Positions 41,731 to 54,385 of a stretch of DNA of 64,000 nucleotides are shown one piece after another (position 1 is the stretch's first letter; the number at the start of each line of letters is the position of its first letter). The notes under the pieces are model-generated. The model was not told the DNA's origin. It did not search any database and was given only the letters and a program-made list of their open reading frames with translations. Both the position numbers and the translations under genes were made by a program. This DNA comes from Warburgia ugandensis. Its lineage: Eukaryota; Streptophyta; Magnoliopsida; Canellales; Canellaceae. The stretch is from positions 7,019,001 through 7,083,000 of the forward strand of contig CP141126.1 of assembly GCA_035236585.1 (NCBI GenBank), written 5' to 3'.

Positions 41731-44700
41731 CTATTAATGAATGAATAAATCATTATTTGGGCCTTACAAATATGGATGGGGAAATTGATTGTTCAAAAGG
41801 CTGGAAAAATGATAAATTATCTTAGAACATTGGAGATATGATCATTCCGCAGAGATATACCCGTAACTGTTGGCATCTAAAATATAACCCAGAAGACATG
41901 GCACGAATAATCTGGTTACCTTGTTAGGTGAATGGAAAATTTTAAAGGTGTTCAAAGTCTGCAAATCAGCAGAGGGCAGGTCCCATAGTTTGGTGATCAA
42001 AACCACTCATCTTCAACCCAATGTTTAGGGGTTTATGATCGCACAAAGTGAAAATATATACGGTGATGCATGTATTGGTTTGTCATAAAGCAGCAATCTG
42101 TACTTATAAACTTGGAAAAGGAAAATGATATAATATTGATAACAACAAAGGAAGCAACCTCTTACTTGGATTAATCTCAAATTTAGCAAGCTTGTAGAAC
42201 AATATTTATAAAATTTGCATCTCGGAAAAAGCTTTGAAAGCAGCAAAGGAGGCATTGGAGAGGTTTCAAAATCCCCATCAACAGAGATATGGGGAAACTA
42301 GAGAGGATCCTTTTTGTGGTTAAGAAAAAGGCCTGAAATGAACCGGGAGAGAGGGTAGGTGAACGGCTATAGCTCTGGGTGAGCCCATACAGAGTTATAG
42401 CCGTCCGTTAGCATTGGTATGTTCTACAAAATTTTACGTTTCTCAATTATAGAAGTTCCAGCTGGTAGTAGATCCTCACCCTCCTGCAACACACTTGGCT
42501 TGCCGATTCTCGTGGTGGCTTTCTCCTTCGGCTTGGGATTAGATGTAGGAAGTGTGTACGAGTAATTTGTCAACCAAAAAAAATGAAAAAGGAATAATTA
42601 GCTATTTTAATCTTTGATGAAAGGGCAGCTGAGGATAGGATAGGATGAGCTCTGCTTTCTACGTAGAAAGTACAGATTTCTTAACTAAACATATTGATAA
42701 AGGAAAAGATAGTAAAGCAGGTCGAACTCCAGTTCCAAGTGCTCTAATAACACATCCAATTACATGATCCCAAAATGTTCGACTGCAAGATCGATAGTGG
42801 AATCAAGGAGCCAGTTCCTTCTACTTGCAATTCAATTGCTCATATCACTTCACTTCAAGGGGAACTGTGCGAGTCAACGAGAACCCAAGAATCAAAGAGA
42901 ATCGGATTAAAAAATTAGGTTTTGATCCTTTCAATTAAAACCATGGTTACCTTTCAATTGTTTACTAATAGAATCAAATTAAATTTACTCCATTTCCAAT
43001 CTCATTCCAAAAAAGCAGGATCGGAGCCAAGAACTGAATTATTAGACTATAATATCCTCATTATTTTATACATAACTTACTTTAATTCATGATAATTTAG
43101 TCTTTAAGTTAATTTCTATAAGACTAAAGATGTCTTCGACATAAATTTTTTGTGCACAGGATATGGAGGATAAAACAGTCATTGTAACCCAATTCATGGG
43201 AGAAAAAACAAAGAGCACGATACCCACCAACCCGACAAAAAAAGACCTCAAATAAAAATGACCTAATCTCTCTCCCTCTCTACTCTCTACCAAAAGGAAG
43301 AAGAAGAATTCACAGGTAAAAGAAATATTCTAAAATTAGTTTAGAGTATAGAACCAATTAAGACCAAGAACTAAATTGGAATTGAATGGTCTGATCCTGG
43401 TCCTACATGTCAGAATTGAACTCCAGAATGGTACGATTCCAATCTTGCTAATTCTTTATGGCATAATTCTAATGGTGGTCAAAACCAAGCCAGAACTAGA
43501 CCGTTGACACCCCTGCGCGCTAGTCATGCAGCTTCCAAGAGAAAGAAAGAAGACAAGTACGACTACCAGCAACATGACCACAAGGTCAAACGATTTCCTT
43601 GTAAACTAAATTGAGGATTCTATCCCATTAATAAGTAACTTCTGCGCAGACTAGAAATGAAATAAAATTATAAAAATTAAGATCGATATGTGGTTAATTG
43701 GAGCACTTCATGGATCTCTAATTTTTTTCATTTCTAGTCTCTGCCCAAATTACTTAATACTAACTTGTTGTAAAAAAGATTCCAGCCCAGATCTGATCCT
43801 AAGCTATCATTTGAATGCGCTAATTGATATTTGAGGTGCAGTTCAGTAAGATCAATTCGTCTAACAGCGTCACATGGTAAGAACCGGGTCCAATGCTGAT
43901 AACTGGCAGTCCAACATAGACGCATGGCAGACATGTTTGTAATCTTTCTTACCCCACGATGAATGATCAGTATAGCTGATGATACTCTTCAATGGATGGG
44001 CTTCTGATCAGAGCCCCAATTGGACCAGAGCCAACTTTTGGAAAGGACCAGATCTTCCGGCCCTTCGAATTCAAGTTGGCGATGAGCAGTTCAAAGGGAT
44101 GACTCCAAAAAGTAAAGGCCGACAGAAATCCGTTGAAGTCTTCCTGCCGCCTTTATCCGTTGAAGTCTTCCTGCCCCACTACTACTACAGCGATGATAGT
44201 AATTATCAGTTTGGCTCTTCCTATTAGTGCATTGCTAATCAATTAGTAAAGGCTTTGACCATTAGCTCGAGCATTCAATGACGCGACGAACACCATTTGA
44301 AGAGTGTACCAACATGGTATCAGATGTCAGCACAAGCGAGTACATCTGGGGAAAAAGACCCACCACTCCAGCCGACTAAGTGATGGTACGGTCACCTACT
44401 CTTAGGTTGAAAAACAACCTAAAGGGTGCCCCTCCCATTGAGAGCTCATTGGTCAATTACATCCGATTATGATTCAGGGAAATGTCCTGCTTTGAAACAA
44501 TACACGGTGCGATCCCAGACAACAGAAGAAACAACTATGAAAAATAGAAACTGCAGGAAACTTTTAACCAAGAAAACTAAACCAAGGAAGTTTTCACCTC
44601 ATCAATTGATCTCCTCCTTACATAGAGCAGGTGATCAATCAAGGGGATTGGTGCCGAATTGATTAGCAACCAATCTCAGTAACTGTCATTCTACTGATGG

Positions 44701-45425
44701 AACAACAGTCACTAAAAATGGGACCAGATAGCATTGGTAGAGCAATTTTCATACAACATAATTCCAAATCATAAAGCAGTTGAATCCTAAAGAAAATCTA
44801 GATATCATAAAGCAAAGTCTACATTCTGGCATTTTTATGGTCTAAAGTTAGACTAAGGAGTTCAACACAGACCTAAACCCCATCCCGAGGCCAAGTTATT
44901 ACTGATGGGTCACAGGAGTCAGCTTCCTGTCCTATCAATATACCTGCACAACAACAGATGACAACAAACTATTACTGAATTGCTAGCAGAACAATACTCA
45001 AAGTAGCAGCTGGCATTGAAGAAGAGCATTTGCTTCTAAATTATGAAAGGCAGCAAATAGTCTTGTATCCGTTTTACCGAGTGATGGTGGAAATCAAGGT
45101 GACGTATTAGTAGCAGACAATAAAGAGGAACTTCGAACTTTTTCTACACAACCTTACCGAGCTGTTAAGCACAGGCATAACAAATGGTGGACAAATTTAT
45201 CCATGGATACTTCCATCTTAATCCCCTGCTACTGGATAGCCCTAAAACACAGATAAAATTATTCAAATATATAGATATAACAACCCTAAACCATGGTTTA
45301 AGGCTGCAAATACCAGATAGCAAGTGACAAGATCTCTATCCATGGATACTATCTACTAGTTTGTTAGCCCATATAAAGAACCTCCTATGTTGGATACTAA
45401 CTAAAACAACAACACACAGATAAAG
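41731..45425. other. Intergenic, no gene recognised
   Basis: Includes a 27-bp tandem duplication with TCCGTTGAAGTCTTCCTGCC at 44129 and 44156, inside an open frame (43979-44227) that I do not recognise and do not call. The right part may include the distal 3' UTR of the ARF gene. No structured repeat stands out. Confidence 0.4.
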
Positions 45426-45604
45426 AAAAGGGCAGCCGAGAGCATGAAGCCCCTGTGCATGCAGAGTACGGGGAAGGAGTGGAACACAAGGGTCTATAGT
45501 GAGCAGCCTTGCATTTTATTACAAGAGGCCATTTCCATGCCTCAAACTTGTGACCTCAAGGTCATACGACAACAAGTCTACTGATGTCCCAAGGCTCCCC
45601 TTTT
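45426..45604 (-). mobile_element. Au-type SINE with 15-bp target-site duplication
   Basis: Minus-strand copy from AAAAGGGCAGCC (reverse of the 3' end) to AAGGCTCCCCTTTT (reverse of the head). It is flanked by AACAACACACAGATA at 45408-45422 and AACAACATACAGATA at 45608-45622, one mismatch in 15. It lies downstream of the ARF gene in the same orientation. Confidence 0.92.
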
Positions 45605-46022
45605 AATAACAACATACAGATAGGCACTAAAAAAATTTATAAATAAGGCAAAACTTTTTAACTATGAAATGCTGCAAATAACTAGACATCTCAAGTGAAC
45701 TATCGTCTTATATATGCAAGACAGGATGTCAGCCTAAAGAAGATTACTTGGTAAAAGGGGAGGAGAAAAGGGGCAGCTAATGACGGAATCATTGCTCAAA
45801 TAAAAACACAGTTGATAGAAAGATGACCTGCATTTCAGTATTTATCTTTCTGTTCATTTCATTGAAAGAGAAAATAATTGCTTCAAGGGTACCACCTATT
45901 GAAGGAAAACTTAAATTTAAGAAGCAATCACTTAGGAGAAGGACAATGAAACCACCTGACTTATGATTGCTTACACCAATTTTTACAGCATGAATTTCAA
46001 ATGAACAATGCTCCAAGTACTT

Positions 46023-46161
46023 GTTTGGTTGCACGGAAACTGATTTCCACAGAAAAACGATTTCTCTGTGGAGAGCATTTTAGGTACTTGAAATTGAATT
46101 AGGCCAAAGACCCAAACATTTCATGGAATTTCGGTCCATTTGCTACCAACCAAACAGGCCC
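46023..46161. mobile_element. hAT-like MITE remnant
   Basis: The left end TTGTTTGGTTG and the right end CCAACCAAACAGGCCCTAA form an inverted pair of about 12 bp. The flanks CCAAGTAC and CTAAGTAT could be a decayed 8-bp duplication. Internal words (GATTTCTCTGTGGAGAGCATTTTAG, TTGAAATTGAATTAGG) resemble one arm of the foldback element at 29727-29872. Confidence 0.45.
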
Positions 46162-46467
46162 TAAGTATCAACTAATATTTACCCAACGATCCAGAAATGA
46201 TCTGCCCAAGTACAAGGTCATGACAATTTCCATGATTTCATCTTTTAGGAAAGATCATTTGAAAAGAAAAAAACTTGCAGCAGTGGAATAGTCAAACAAC
46301 ACCAATCTCACCTCCCTAGAAAATATATAATAAGCAATTTGAGTCCAATTATGTTAAATTATCAAGCATTATCTAAGTGACTTTGCTTATTCTGAAGCAA
46401 GCTCAAGCAAAGAACTTCCTACCTGTCCAACTTCTCATCTGCACACTTTGCAACACAACCTCCTGCT

Positions 46468-49400
46468 TCACAAGGAACATGCTTCCAAAGCAGAGACTCT
46501 CTGACACGGGACATCAAGCCGGTTAAACAGCTGCTTGTATGGGAATGAAAGGGAATGATCAAGAGGTCCCCTAAAGCTTCCACCCTCCTTGTACACTTCC
46601 ATAACCTCGTCTTCTTTGTCTCCATCATTGTTAAGACCGCCATCAATAGTCTGTATTGTCTGAATTGTCTTACCAAACAACTGAAAAGAACAACCTGTAG
46701 TTTTTGCCATTGATTTGCAGTTTCGTTTTCCAGCATTGTCTGTGCCAAAGAAATTGTTACTGCCCTGGCTTGGTGGTGATGAATTTTCGGAATGCGATGT
46801 ACTTCCAATGTTCAGTTCTGTGGACACCAGACTCATGTTTTGCAAAGTATTGCTCGCATAGAAGTTATCAGAGTAGGAAAAGCAATGATTATTGGAAAGT
46901 AAGTTGGGTAAACTGGATACATAGGTTACATCATGCCTGGCTCCCTGCATGCCAGCAGGAAAAGTGTTATAGTTGATCAGTGATGGTTTTAAGTTCCCCA
47001 TCATTGTACTAGTCAATCCTGCCTTTGGGAAGAACATGGTGCCCTCTCCATCATTCAGTAACTCAGGACCCTGAGGCAGTCTCATCTTTTTGGTGGGGGG
47101 AAAGGGGGTTTGGATATGTGGGGAGGCTGAAACTAATTCCACCTGCCAAGGGCTCACTCTTTTTACATTCTGCAGAACTTCAGGTTCATCCCAGGTCACC
47201 TAATTGACAAGTCAGCAACTCAAGGATTGGTATAATAATGCTCAATATGATAAACAATAAATTACAGACTTAATTAACAAATAAGCAACAAGAGAGACAG
47301 AGAGAGAGTCATGCAGGAGAAAGTAGAACATTCCAATTACCAACATGTGCAAGTCAAATATATCGTATAACCTGGCTGTTAAGCACCCACTGCTAGAACC
47401 CACCAGCCTTCTCTTTGCCATCTCAATCTACTTTAACCAGGCATAAAGACAGCTCTCCAAAGACTAGTAGACTTTTACTTCCTATCTCATTTGTGAACAA
47501 ATCAACATATGCTGGAGAAAAGACCACCATGCAGTAACGAGCACTTGCCACATATTTTTTCAATTATTTCATTTATTTTAAATAAAATTGATACGTTTAT
47601 ACTATTTATTAAATGGCCTCTACTTGAGAATACAAACATCATATTTCCTCGCGAATATTTTCAAAGGATGATGTTCTGTGAAGACCAAATTCTCAAAGCT
47701 ACCCACTAGGACTTCATTCAGGTTGGTCTTGTCATTATAGACTCCAATACAATCCCAGAATCACCACAGACTTTTTTGTTACATTTCTTTTGAAACAAGT
47801 GAAGGGGAGCCTTGGCACAATTGTAGAGTTGTTGCCATATGACCTGGAATCACGGGTTCGAGGCATGAAAACAGCCTCTTGCAAAAAATGCAAGGTAAGG
47901 CTGAGTACCATAGAACCTTTGTGGTCCGCCCCTTCTCTGGACCCTGCATATGTGAGAGCTTTCTTTTGAAACAAGTCACCAGAACGTTTTGTTTCTAGTA
48001 TTTCACAAATACCTAATATTTGCTTCATTTCTGCTGGTTCAAAACCTACAAACATCAGAACTCCATGAAAATTCAATAAAGAAGATGTTTAACAAAGTCA
48101 AAATTCTCTAACACTTAGCTGTCCACTTGGACTTCCTCCAGAAAGATATAAAACAGTTAGGTCGAAGTCCTGGAACATTCATGCCACCACTAAGCTGATG
48201 TGTATGCTTCTAAAAGGAATAAATCCTCTAATTCCAAAGAAAGCTAGAACAACATCACTATGATCCCAACTTCCAAAACCATTCTTCTTCATTATCATCT
48301 GCAATTCACTCCAACTTAGTTTGAGTATTCTTTCACCAATTCTTTATGCCATTTGTGTAATAAATGTGACTTAAACATACCCACCATGAAGCTTAAAAAC
48401 AGTTAAGCTTGTCTCTTTATTTCTTAAATTAGAAGTTCTGCTACTCACTTTGCTCTTCTAGGTTGGGACTAATACTGAAGATAATGCAAAATTTAACGTA
48501 GTGATCATGCATTCTTTCAAAGTTTTGAGTAAGCTTGGTGTAAAATGAGTACTGGACCCAAGGTTTCACCAACTGGGCTCCATGGTTTTCAGTTTCCCTC
48601 TCATATTTTATCCCTTCTTTATACATTTCAATAACCCAAGGTCTACACATTCTAATTGAATGCCCAAAATCATGACTTGGGATGCAAATGAAACCCCATC
48701 CTTTGATGGAACATGTGGATCATTTTTCATAAGTGTTTAAACTTGTTAATATTAAAGGGGAAAAGAAGAGTAAGAGAAAAAAAACATAGGGGCACAAGGA
48801 CACCTATTCAAATATGTCCATTACCAAGTTCAAGAATACCAATGTGCTTGCCTTTTAGTAAATGGTAAGGCTTGACATGAACTGGTCATTTCAGATCATC
48901 ATTATCCAATGAATATCTGATCTCAGGATCCAGCTATTTTGAAGAACAAAAGCTGACAGGATCTTCATCAGTTCTTCTTCAGCCTAAAGACTACGTCAGA
49001 AGCACCATATTATCAATCTCCTCCACCAATACCATAATCTATCCATAATTCACCACGAAGATCAACCCAGTCAAATAACTATCCTATACAACCAAGAACA
49101 GAATCTCTTTCAAGCTGATCTATGCAACCAACCAGTAAATATTATTTTTACTTTTGTTCTTTCATTACTTGTCAAGAAAAAGGTAAGAAGAAGCTGTGTG
49201 GACAAAGGAGCAATTGTTCTTTATCAGATATTCCAAGAAAAGAGACCTTTTGGTATAAGAATATATCATAGACATGTTTTGGAAAAAGGGAAGCCCATTG
49301 CTTTTGCACTTAAAATAAAACCACCAGAAATGCTACACAGAAATGCACACTTTCATACACAACAGTTGCCATTTTGCAAATCAGAGTTATGTTTCTAATT

Positions 49401-51345
49401 CAAGAATAAGGTTTTGAAACCAATTATACCATATTATTTACCAGGTTAAATATGTCTTCTACATCCATCAATTAACTCTATTCTTGCACAACAAACTCTA
49501 TGAAACAAGAGCAGAACCTTTTTCAAGATAAAGGACCCTCACCAAGAAGGCAAGCCACCGGGGCAAAAGCTAAATTGTTATGGATTCAACCAATAGGCAA
49601 CCAAAAATAACCCTGAAATTCATCACCCTCACTGATAAACATAACCTAGATCCTGAAATCTCATTAGGAAGACAGTCCCGATCTTTGACTGTCACAAAGA
49701 TACAAATGAGGCTAATAAGAAGGCATCTAGAATCAAATTCCAAAACAACTACGTTAATAACAGAAATTCAATTAAAATGCGTAATCACAGAAGCCAGGTG
49801 ACAGATGAAAATGAATTGAGATTTTGTCGAGTGACAAATCAGATACTCCTCAAATTTTAAGAGAGATTACAACGAGAGATCTTTCCTCTCTTTCGTATGG
49901 GCAAGCAGAAAGCCTGACCCGTGACTCAAAAGCTTCAGCATCAAGGATCCACAGCAACAATTACTGGTGTTGGGTCTTACCGGATCCCCAATTTGTCTGC
50001 AAAGAGGGTCCATCAGGGACGATGAGTACGCCCATTCTCTTCTACAGACCTAAACCCTAGAGTTGGTTGATCTACATTTGGTTTGACATTTATTCAATTG
50101 CAATTGCCAGTGACCAGATATTCCAAATTCTCAGAAATATCAATAACCTAACTGAGAACAGACAACAGTGCCAAGAGTACAATTTATCATAAAATGTCAA
50201 TCAAGTAAGCCAGCAAACGCTGCGTTGAGCAAGCTTCCAATATTGTTGGACTGTCAAACAGACTATTAAAATTATGAACTGAACAAAAGTCAAGAACTCA
50301 AATTCACCTGAAGCATTCGCCATGGCGAACCACGCCACGGTCCATGTTCTCGCATTACCAGCGACGAAACGGTCCCCTGAAACCAAGTCATCCTGGACGA
50401 ATCCTCCGTCTCCACTGCCATCTTAACTCTCATCCCTACAGTCCAATACATCTTCAATCCATCTTCCACACTCTCCGCCTTTACCACAAAATCTGGCGAC
50501 CCTGCTCTCGGGTAATAAACGATCTCGAATGGCCTACCAGCTCCCGCCAGCTCAGCAGCCTCCACCACTGAATCCGCCGAAACCCTACCCCTACAGCTTC
50601 TCGAGAAGCCCTCTCCGCCGCTCAAATCCTCTTCCGGTTTCGCTCCCATCATAATCTGACAATTCCACCGGCCAGAATCCCCACAGACGTTGGATCTCCC
50701 AGTCCTGCGAACTCCGACAAAAAGTTCCCCGTTGCGATTATTGATAAACACCACAGAATCACCAGCCACAAGCTTCTTCTGATTCACAAACTTACTCCAC
50801 CCCGTGGTTAACAGATGCCGGCGAGGAGTTCCCCGGTAAATATGCCGGAACTCCCAAACTTCTCCGTGAACATCCCGAACAAAAATTGTCTGCACCGGGG
50901 GCTCCGCTTTGTAGTTCAAAGGCGGAAAGATGGAATCTGCGCAGAATCGCGGCACGGAAAAACCACCTCCGTTGTTTGCGTCGCTTGGAGTTAGAGTCTT
51001 GGCAAAGGAAACTACGTTTTCCTCGCCATTTTCTTCAGAAATCAATGGCGACGGTCGCCGGACAACAACACCAGGCGTCGACTGAGCGACTGGTTCCAGA
51101 CGGACCCCGGCGAAAACCTCATCAGTATCGGGATTCGCGAGGAATCTAACGGTAACGATGCGACACAGTACGAACGGTCTCTTGCATCGAACAGACGAGA
51201 AATCTGCCGGAGAAGAAGATTGCTCGGCGTGACCTTCCGGGAAGTAGTAAACGAGAGAATCGACGGTGGGAATTTGAACGGAGCTTCCGGCGCAAGCTTT
51301 CCAGACGTGAGGATCGAGACACCGGAGCTCGCTGTACATCGCCAT
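46468..51345 (-). CDS. ARF17: Auxin response factor of the ARF10/16/17 clade, ARF17-like (2 exons, 589 aa)
   Basis: Nuclear transcription factor binding auxin-response elements; this clade generally represses. Exons in reading order: 51345-50308 and 47199-46468, joined CAG|GTGAAT to TTAG|GTGACC in phase 0, giving MLQ|VTWDEPE. Domains: a dimerisation flank; the B3 DNA-binding domain at about 114-215 ([38 protein letters not shown]); the Auxin_resp domain at about 253-370, with [30 protein letters not shown] and [12 protein letters not shown]; and a serine/asparagine-rich C-terminus ending EACSL. There is no PB1 domain, as in Arabidopsis ARF17 (585 aa). AGMQGAR at about 428-434 is encoded by the miR160 site. 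It is probably functional; the start at the first ATG leaves a short leader. Confidence 0.95.
46934..46954 (-). promoter_or_regulatory. miR160 target site in ARF17-like exon 2
   Basis: The plus strand here equals the miR160 sequence except for one position (C instead of T, at base 15 from the miRNA 5' end). The minus-strand transcript therefore pairs with miR160 over all 21 bases with a single G:U wobble outside the seed and cleavage centre. It encodes the conserved AGMQGAR of ARF10/16/17. miR160 cleavage of these ARFs is well established in angiosperms. Confidence 0.95.
47801..47959 (+). mobile_element. Au-type SINE, 3'-shortened, with perfect 17-bp target-site duplication, in ARF17 intron
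   Basis: Head GAAGGGGAGCCTTGGCAC, B-box region GGGTTCGAGGCATG and body TGCAAGGTAAGGCTGAGTAC, ending at TGTGAGAGC. The usual TAGTGCACCGGGCTGCCC tail is missing. TTTCTTTTGAAACAAGT lies immediately before (47784-47800) and after (47960-47976) with no mismatch, so the copy inserted in this shortened form and is relatively young. It is antisense to the host gene. Confidence 0.93.
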
Positions 51346-51480
51346 TAGGGTTAGGGTATTCTCGCGGATGAGAGGGGATTTTGAGGCTTTTGGGTATTTT
51401 GGCTTTTATAGGGAGCTCCAACAGAGAGTTGCAGAGGAATGAAAGAGATCGAGACAGAGACGGAGTAGACAGTGCCGTAT
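51346..51480 (-). promoter_or_regulatory. ARF17-like core promoter: TATA box, AuxRE, telo-box-like leader
   Basis: On the minus strand TATAAAAG lies at 51402-51409, about 57 bp before the start codon, implying a leader of only about 30 nt. ACCCTAACCCTA lies directly before the ATG, a telo-box-like word common in leaders of growth genes. TGTCTC, the classical auxin-response element, is at 51456-51451, about 45 bp upstream of the TATA box. Motif presence is seen; function is inferred. Confidence 0.5.
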
Positions 51481-52054
51481 ATGGATCGGCGAACGGGCAC
51501 GAAATTGAAGTGGACGGGTGGAAATGAGATTGCCCCTGCCGTTTAGTAGATATTACAGTCCGATGCCGTCTTGGATTTTTGTTCTGTTCGCAATCGCTTT
51601 GAAGGGTGTCGGTACGTGACCAAATTGCCCTTGGCGCCCGAAACTTTTGGGATCTTCCGATTTTCTGATAGTTATTTGTTCCCTCGGCGCCTTTTTTCCT
51701 ATTTTTGGGTTGCCCATTTGCGTGGAAATAGGATCACTCGATTTGATAACGCCACTCTGCATTTAGTACTGGCGTATCCACTTGCTGTACTCTTTTCCAC
51801 CAAATTCATATCGGACTTGCTATATCCGAAACTAAAACTGATTTTTCCCTTTCAATCGTTCTAGGTGAACCCGTACTAGTTGTCCTCAAGGGAAGAAATG
51901 GAAACTAAGTGGTCAACATGCCTCGCAATACATGTGAACCACTCATCCTTATGATTCATTACTAGGTTAGTAGTAGATTAGATCCCTAGCGGGAACTAAA
52001 TGCACGTCCCATGTGACTAGTTAGGTATGGAACATATAATGCTCTCTTAGAAAA
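51481..52054. other. Intergenic, no gene recognised
   Basis: The open frame 51571-51864 on the plus strand has no recognisable domain and its translation looks like chance. Nothing else is supported. Confidence 0.4.
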
Positions 52055-52226
52055 GCTCGGATTTTATAAGTAGCAAGGCCAGCCATACTCTATAGTTCAG
52101 AGTGTTTGAAATATTAAAACGGATGAATGACAAGGCCAAAAATAATAGAATTGAAAATAAAATTATTAAAAAAACTTAAAAGTAGCACCAATAGGTAACT
52201 AGACTCATATAGTATGGACATGTCCA

Positions 52227-52259
<33 letters not shown>

Positions 52260-52465
52260 CAATGATTAAAAGGAAAACGAGTCAATTCCAATCGAAGGTT
52301 CTAAAGAGCGAGGAAAAAATCCTACCGAATGTGGATAGAAGTGAGAAAAAAATATTTAAAAACTTTAAAAGTAAATGAAGTCATTTCATCACTTAATAGA
52401 AGGGGAATGGAAAAGCAAAATTTATGTGACCAACCTCTAATCGGGATAAGACGACAGCAATGATA
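52055..52465 (+). mobile_element. RTE-type LINE 3' fragment with (CA)n inside
   Basis: Follows the 3' third of the LINE: a decayed FYRMA-RPAMLY-like stretch (52070-52110), ATAGAATTGAAAATAAAATTA, AAAGTAGCACCAATAGGTAAC, a (CA)n tract at 52226-52254, GTGGATAGAAGTGAG, and the end CCAACCTCTAATCGGGATAAG. It is strongly decayed, and the trinucleotide tail is nearly lost. Confidence 0.75.
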
Positions 52466-52747
52466 TTCATTGCTCGAAGTTCCTCATCACAAGTCAACAC
52501 ACAAACAATTAAGCATCGTAAGATAAAATTGTTAAGAAAATTAACTTTTTGTGACATTTACCTTCTTTTTTTTGTTTAGCAAGACAGGTCATGTGATGAA
52601 AATGACTGGTTAGGTTGTTGATCATCCAAGTAAACCACCTAATAAATTTGTTAGGATTTTGTGTACATTTTTCATGTGGGGCACATAAAAATTATGAGTC
52701 TTTACTCTTTAATTGTATGAATTTGACTTATAGAGGTTATAAGGGAT

Positions 52748-52884
52748 GAAAGGAGAGCTTTGGCGCAACAGTAAAAGTTGTAGTCATGTGGCCTTGAGGT
52801 CATGGGTTCAAAGTGTGAAATCAATCTCTAACAAAATGCAAGGTAAGGGTGCCTACTATGGGCTCTTATGGTCTGCCCCTTCCG
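52748..52884 (+). mobile_element. Au-type SINE, 3'-truncated
   Basis: Head AAGGAGAGCTTTGGCGCAAC, B-box region TGGGTTCAAAGTGTG and body AAAATGCAAGGTAAGGGTGC, ending at TGCCCCTTCCGG. The last ~40 bp of the family are missing, and no target-site duplication is visible. Confidence 0.85.
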
Positions 52885-53209
52885 GTGAAAATAATTGTAG
52901 GCTTAATAGCTCCTTAACTTGTCATGTTAGTCAATATTATTATAAATAGAAAAAAAGGGGAAAAAGTACTATGTGTTTAAAGAAAGAGCTTAAGAAAATC
53001 CTATTGTCATTCACATGTTTTACACCATTTTTGCCGGGCATTTCACTTATTTAATTCTCTCTTAAAAATAAATAAATATATATATATAGGAAGATCCGAA
53101 TTATACCTTAATAAATGGATAGTGAAAATGACATATATTTGCCGAAAAAGGTCTTACATCTTGATTCTTGCATTCCACTTACAAATCAGCTAAGGAGCCC
53201 ACTTACTTT

Positions 53210-53415
53210 TGCTTAGTGAGCCCTACCTACAATGATCTAGACCGTTCATCTGATAAGATCTCTTAATCTCCAATGACCTGAAAACCATGCCATTTTATTT
53301 TCTTGTTAGTCAGTCTTCAAATGCTCTAAGTGCTCACGTTAAATGGTGCATAATCTGAGACACAAGCTATCAGATGGGCGGTTCTGATCCGTCATAGGTA
53401 AATCACATCTGAACA
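53210..53415. mobile_element. Foldback element with ~45-bp inverted arms
   Basis: The left arm 53215-53258 (GTGAGCCCTACCTACAATG, GACCGTTCATCTGATAAG) is the imperfect reverse of the right arm 53365-53410 (CTATCAGATGGGCGGTTC, GTCATAGGTAAATCACAT). The core has no coding potential. It resembles Mutator-type MITEs of plants, but the outer ends are not defined. Confidence 0.5.
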
Positions 53416-54149
53416 ATCTTATTATTTATCACACAATCGGATGCGACCTCGTTCAAACACTCGCCATCTTCCGGAGAGTCCAAGGGAGTGCGGATATCAT
53501 TTCTGGACACAACAAACAATCAAATAAAATGGAGATTTGTTTAGCGCGAGAGCGGGAAAGTTAGAGGTGAGGGGCAGTTTGGTCCAAATAGAAAATCGTT
53601 GGGGAATTCGAAAAGCGGGGGTGATTTCTCCAAAATAACGGAAATATGTTGGGGGACCGGGCGAATAAGGTGGCACGATTCGGATTTATTGCCAAGTTGT
53701 CGCGATTTGTGCACTTCTGCTACGCGGACACATCCTTCGTTTCTCTTTCATTCCTAAAACAGAAAACGAGTCCAACGATAAACACGCCTTCACTTTCTTT
53801 GCCTTTTTCTCCAAATTTACGGGCCCCACTTGTACTTAACATTAATTACTGCCAATTACTCTCTTTCACAAAGACGAAATTATCTCGGATCCCTCAAACA
53901 TAGAGATTCTCGTCCCTTAATCACCACAATTAAAGTGCATCAATGGTTGTAATGATCAACACCGTACATATTGGCTCCTCATGGTAGATGATTGTAAAAT
54001 TAAACAAGCTTTACAGAGAAAATTTGATCTTAATGTGGAGGACTCATGTATGATAAATGCAGGACTTGGTCTCAGTCTCAGTAGATCAAGGGTTGTGATC
54101 TCTGGCATTTTTTGGATTATAATATAAACTAGACCATAGTCATAGAAGT
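53416..54149. other. Intergenic, no gene recognised
   Basis: No repeat or gene could be supported. The frame at 53646-53903 has no family resemblance. Confidence 0.4.
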
Positions 54150-54385
54150 CTTTAAATAATTAAACCTTATTCGGACTAGGTGTCGGTGATGTGAAATATG
54201 TGCCTCCATTCCTTTCTATTAAGTGTCATGATTTTATTTTATCTTAAAAATTTTAAATATTTTCTAACCACTTTAACTCACGTTCTTTTCGACCTTCTTT
54301 TAGAATCTTTGACTTAGATTATCTCACTCCTTTTAATTGGCGCTGTTTCTTAATAGTTTCGCAACTAATTTATAAGTTCTTTTAG
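54150..54385 (-). mobile_element. RTE-type LINE 3' fragment
   Basis: Plus-strand words AAACCTTATTCGGACTAGGTG, TGTGCCTCCATTCC, AAGTGTCATGATTTTA and TTTCTAACCACTTT run in the order seen at the 3' end of the minus-strand LINE at 33431-33560. It is decayed and has no tail. Confidence 0.65.

Noticed and set aside
43979-44227. 82-codon frame containing a 27-bp duplication
   Set aside because: No domain, no homologue recognised and no promoter or splice context; treated as chance.
50344-51149. Plus-strand frames opposite the ARF17-like exon 1
   Set aside because: Antisense shadows of a strongly conserved coding exon.
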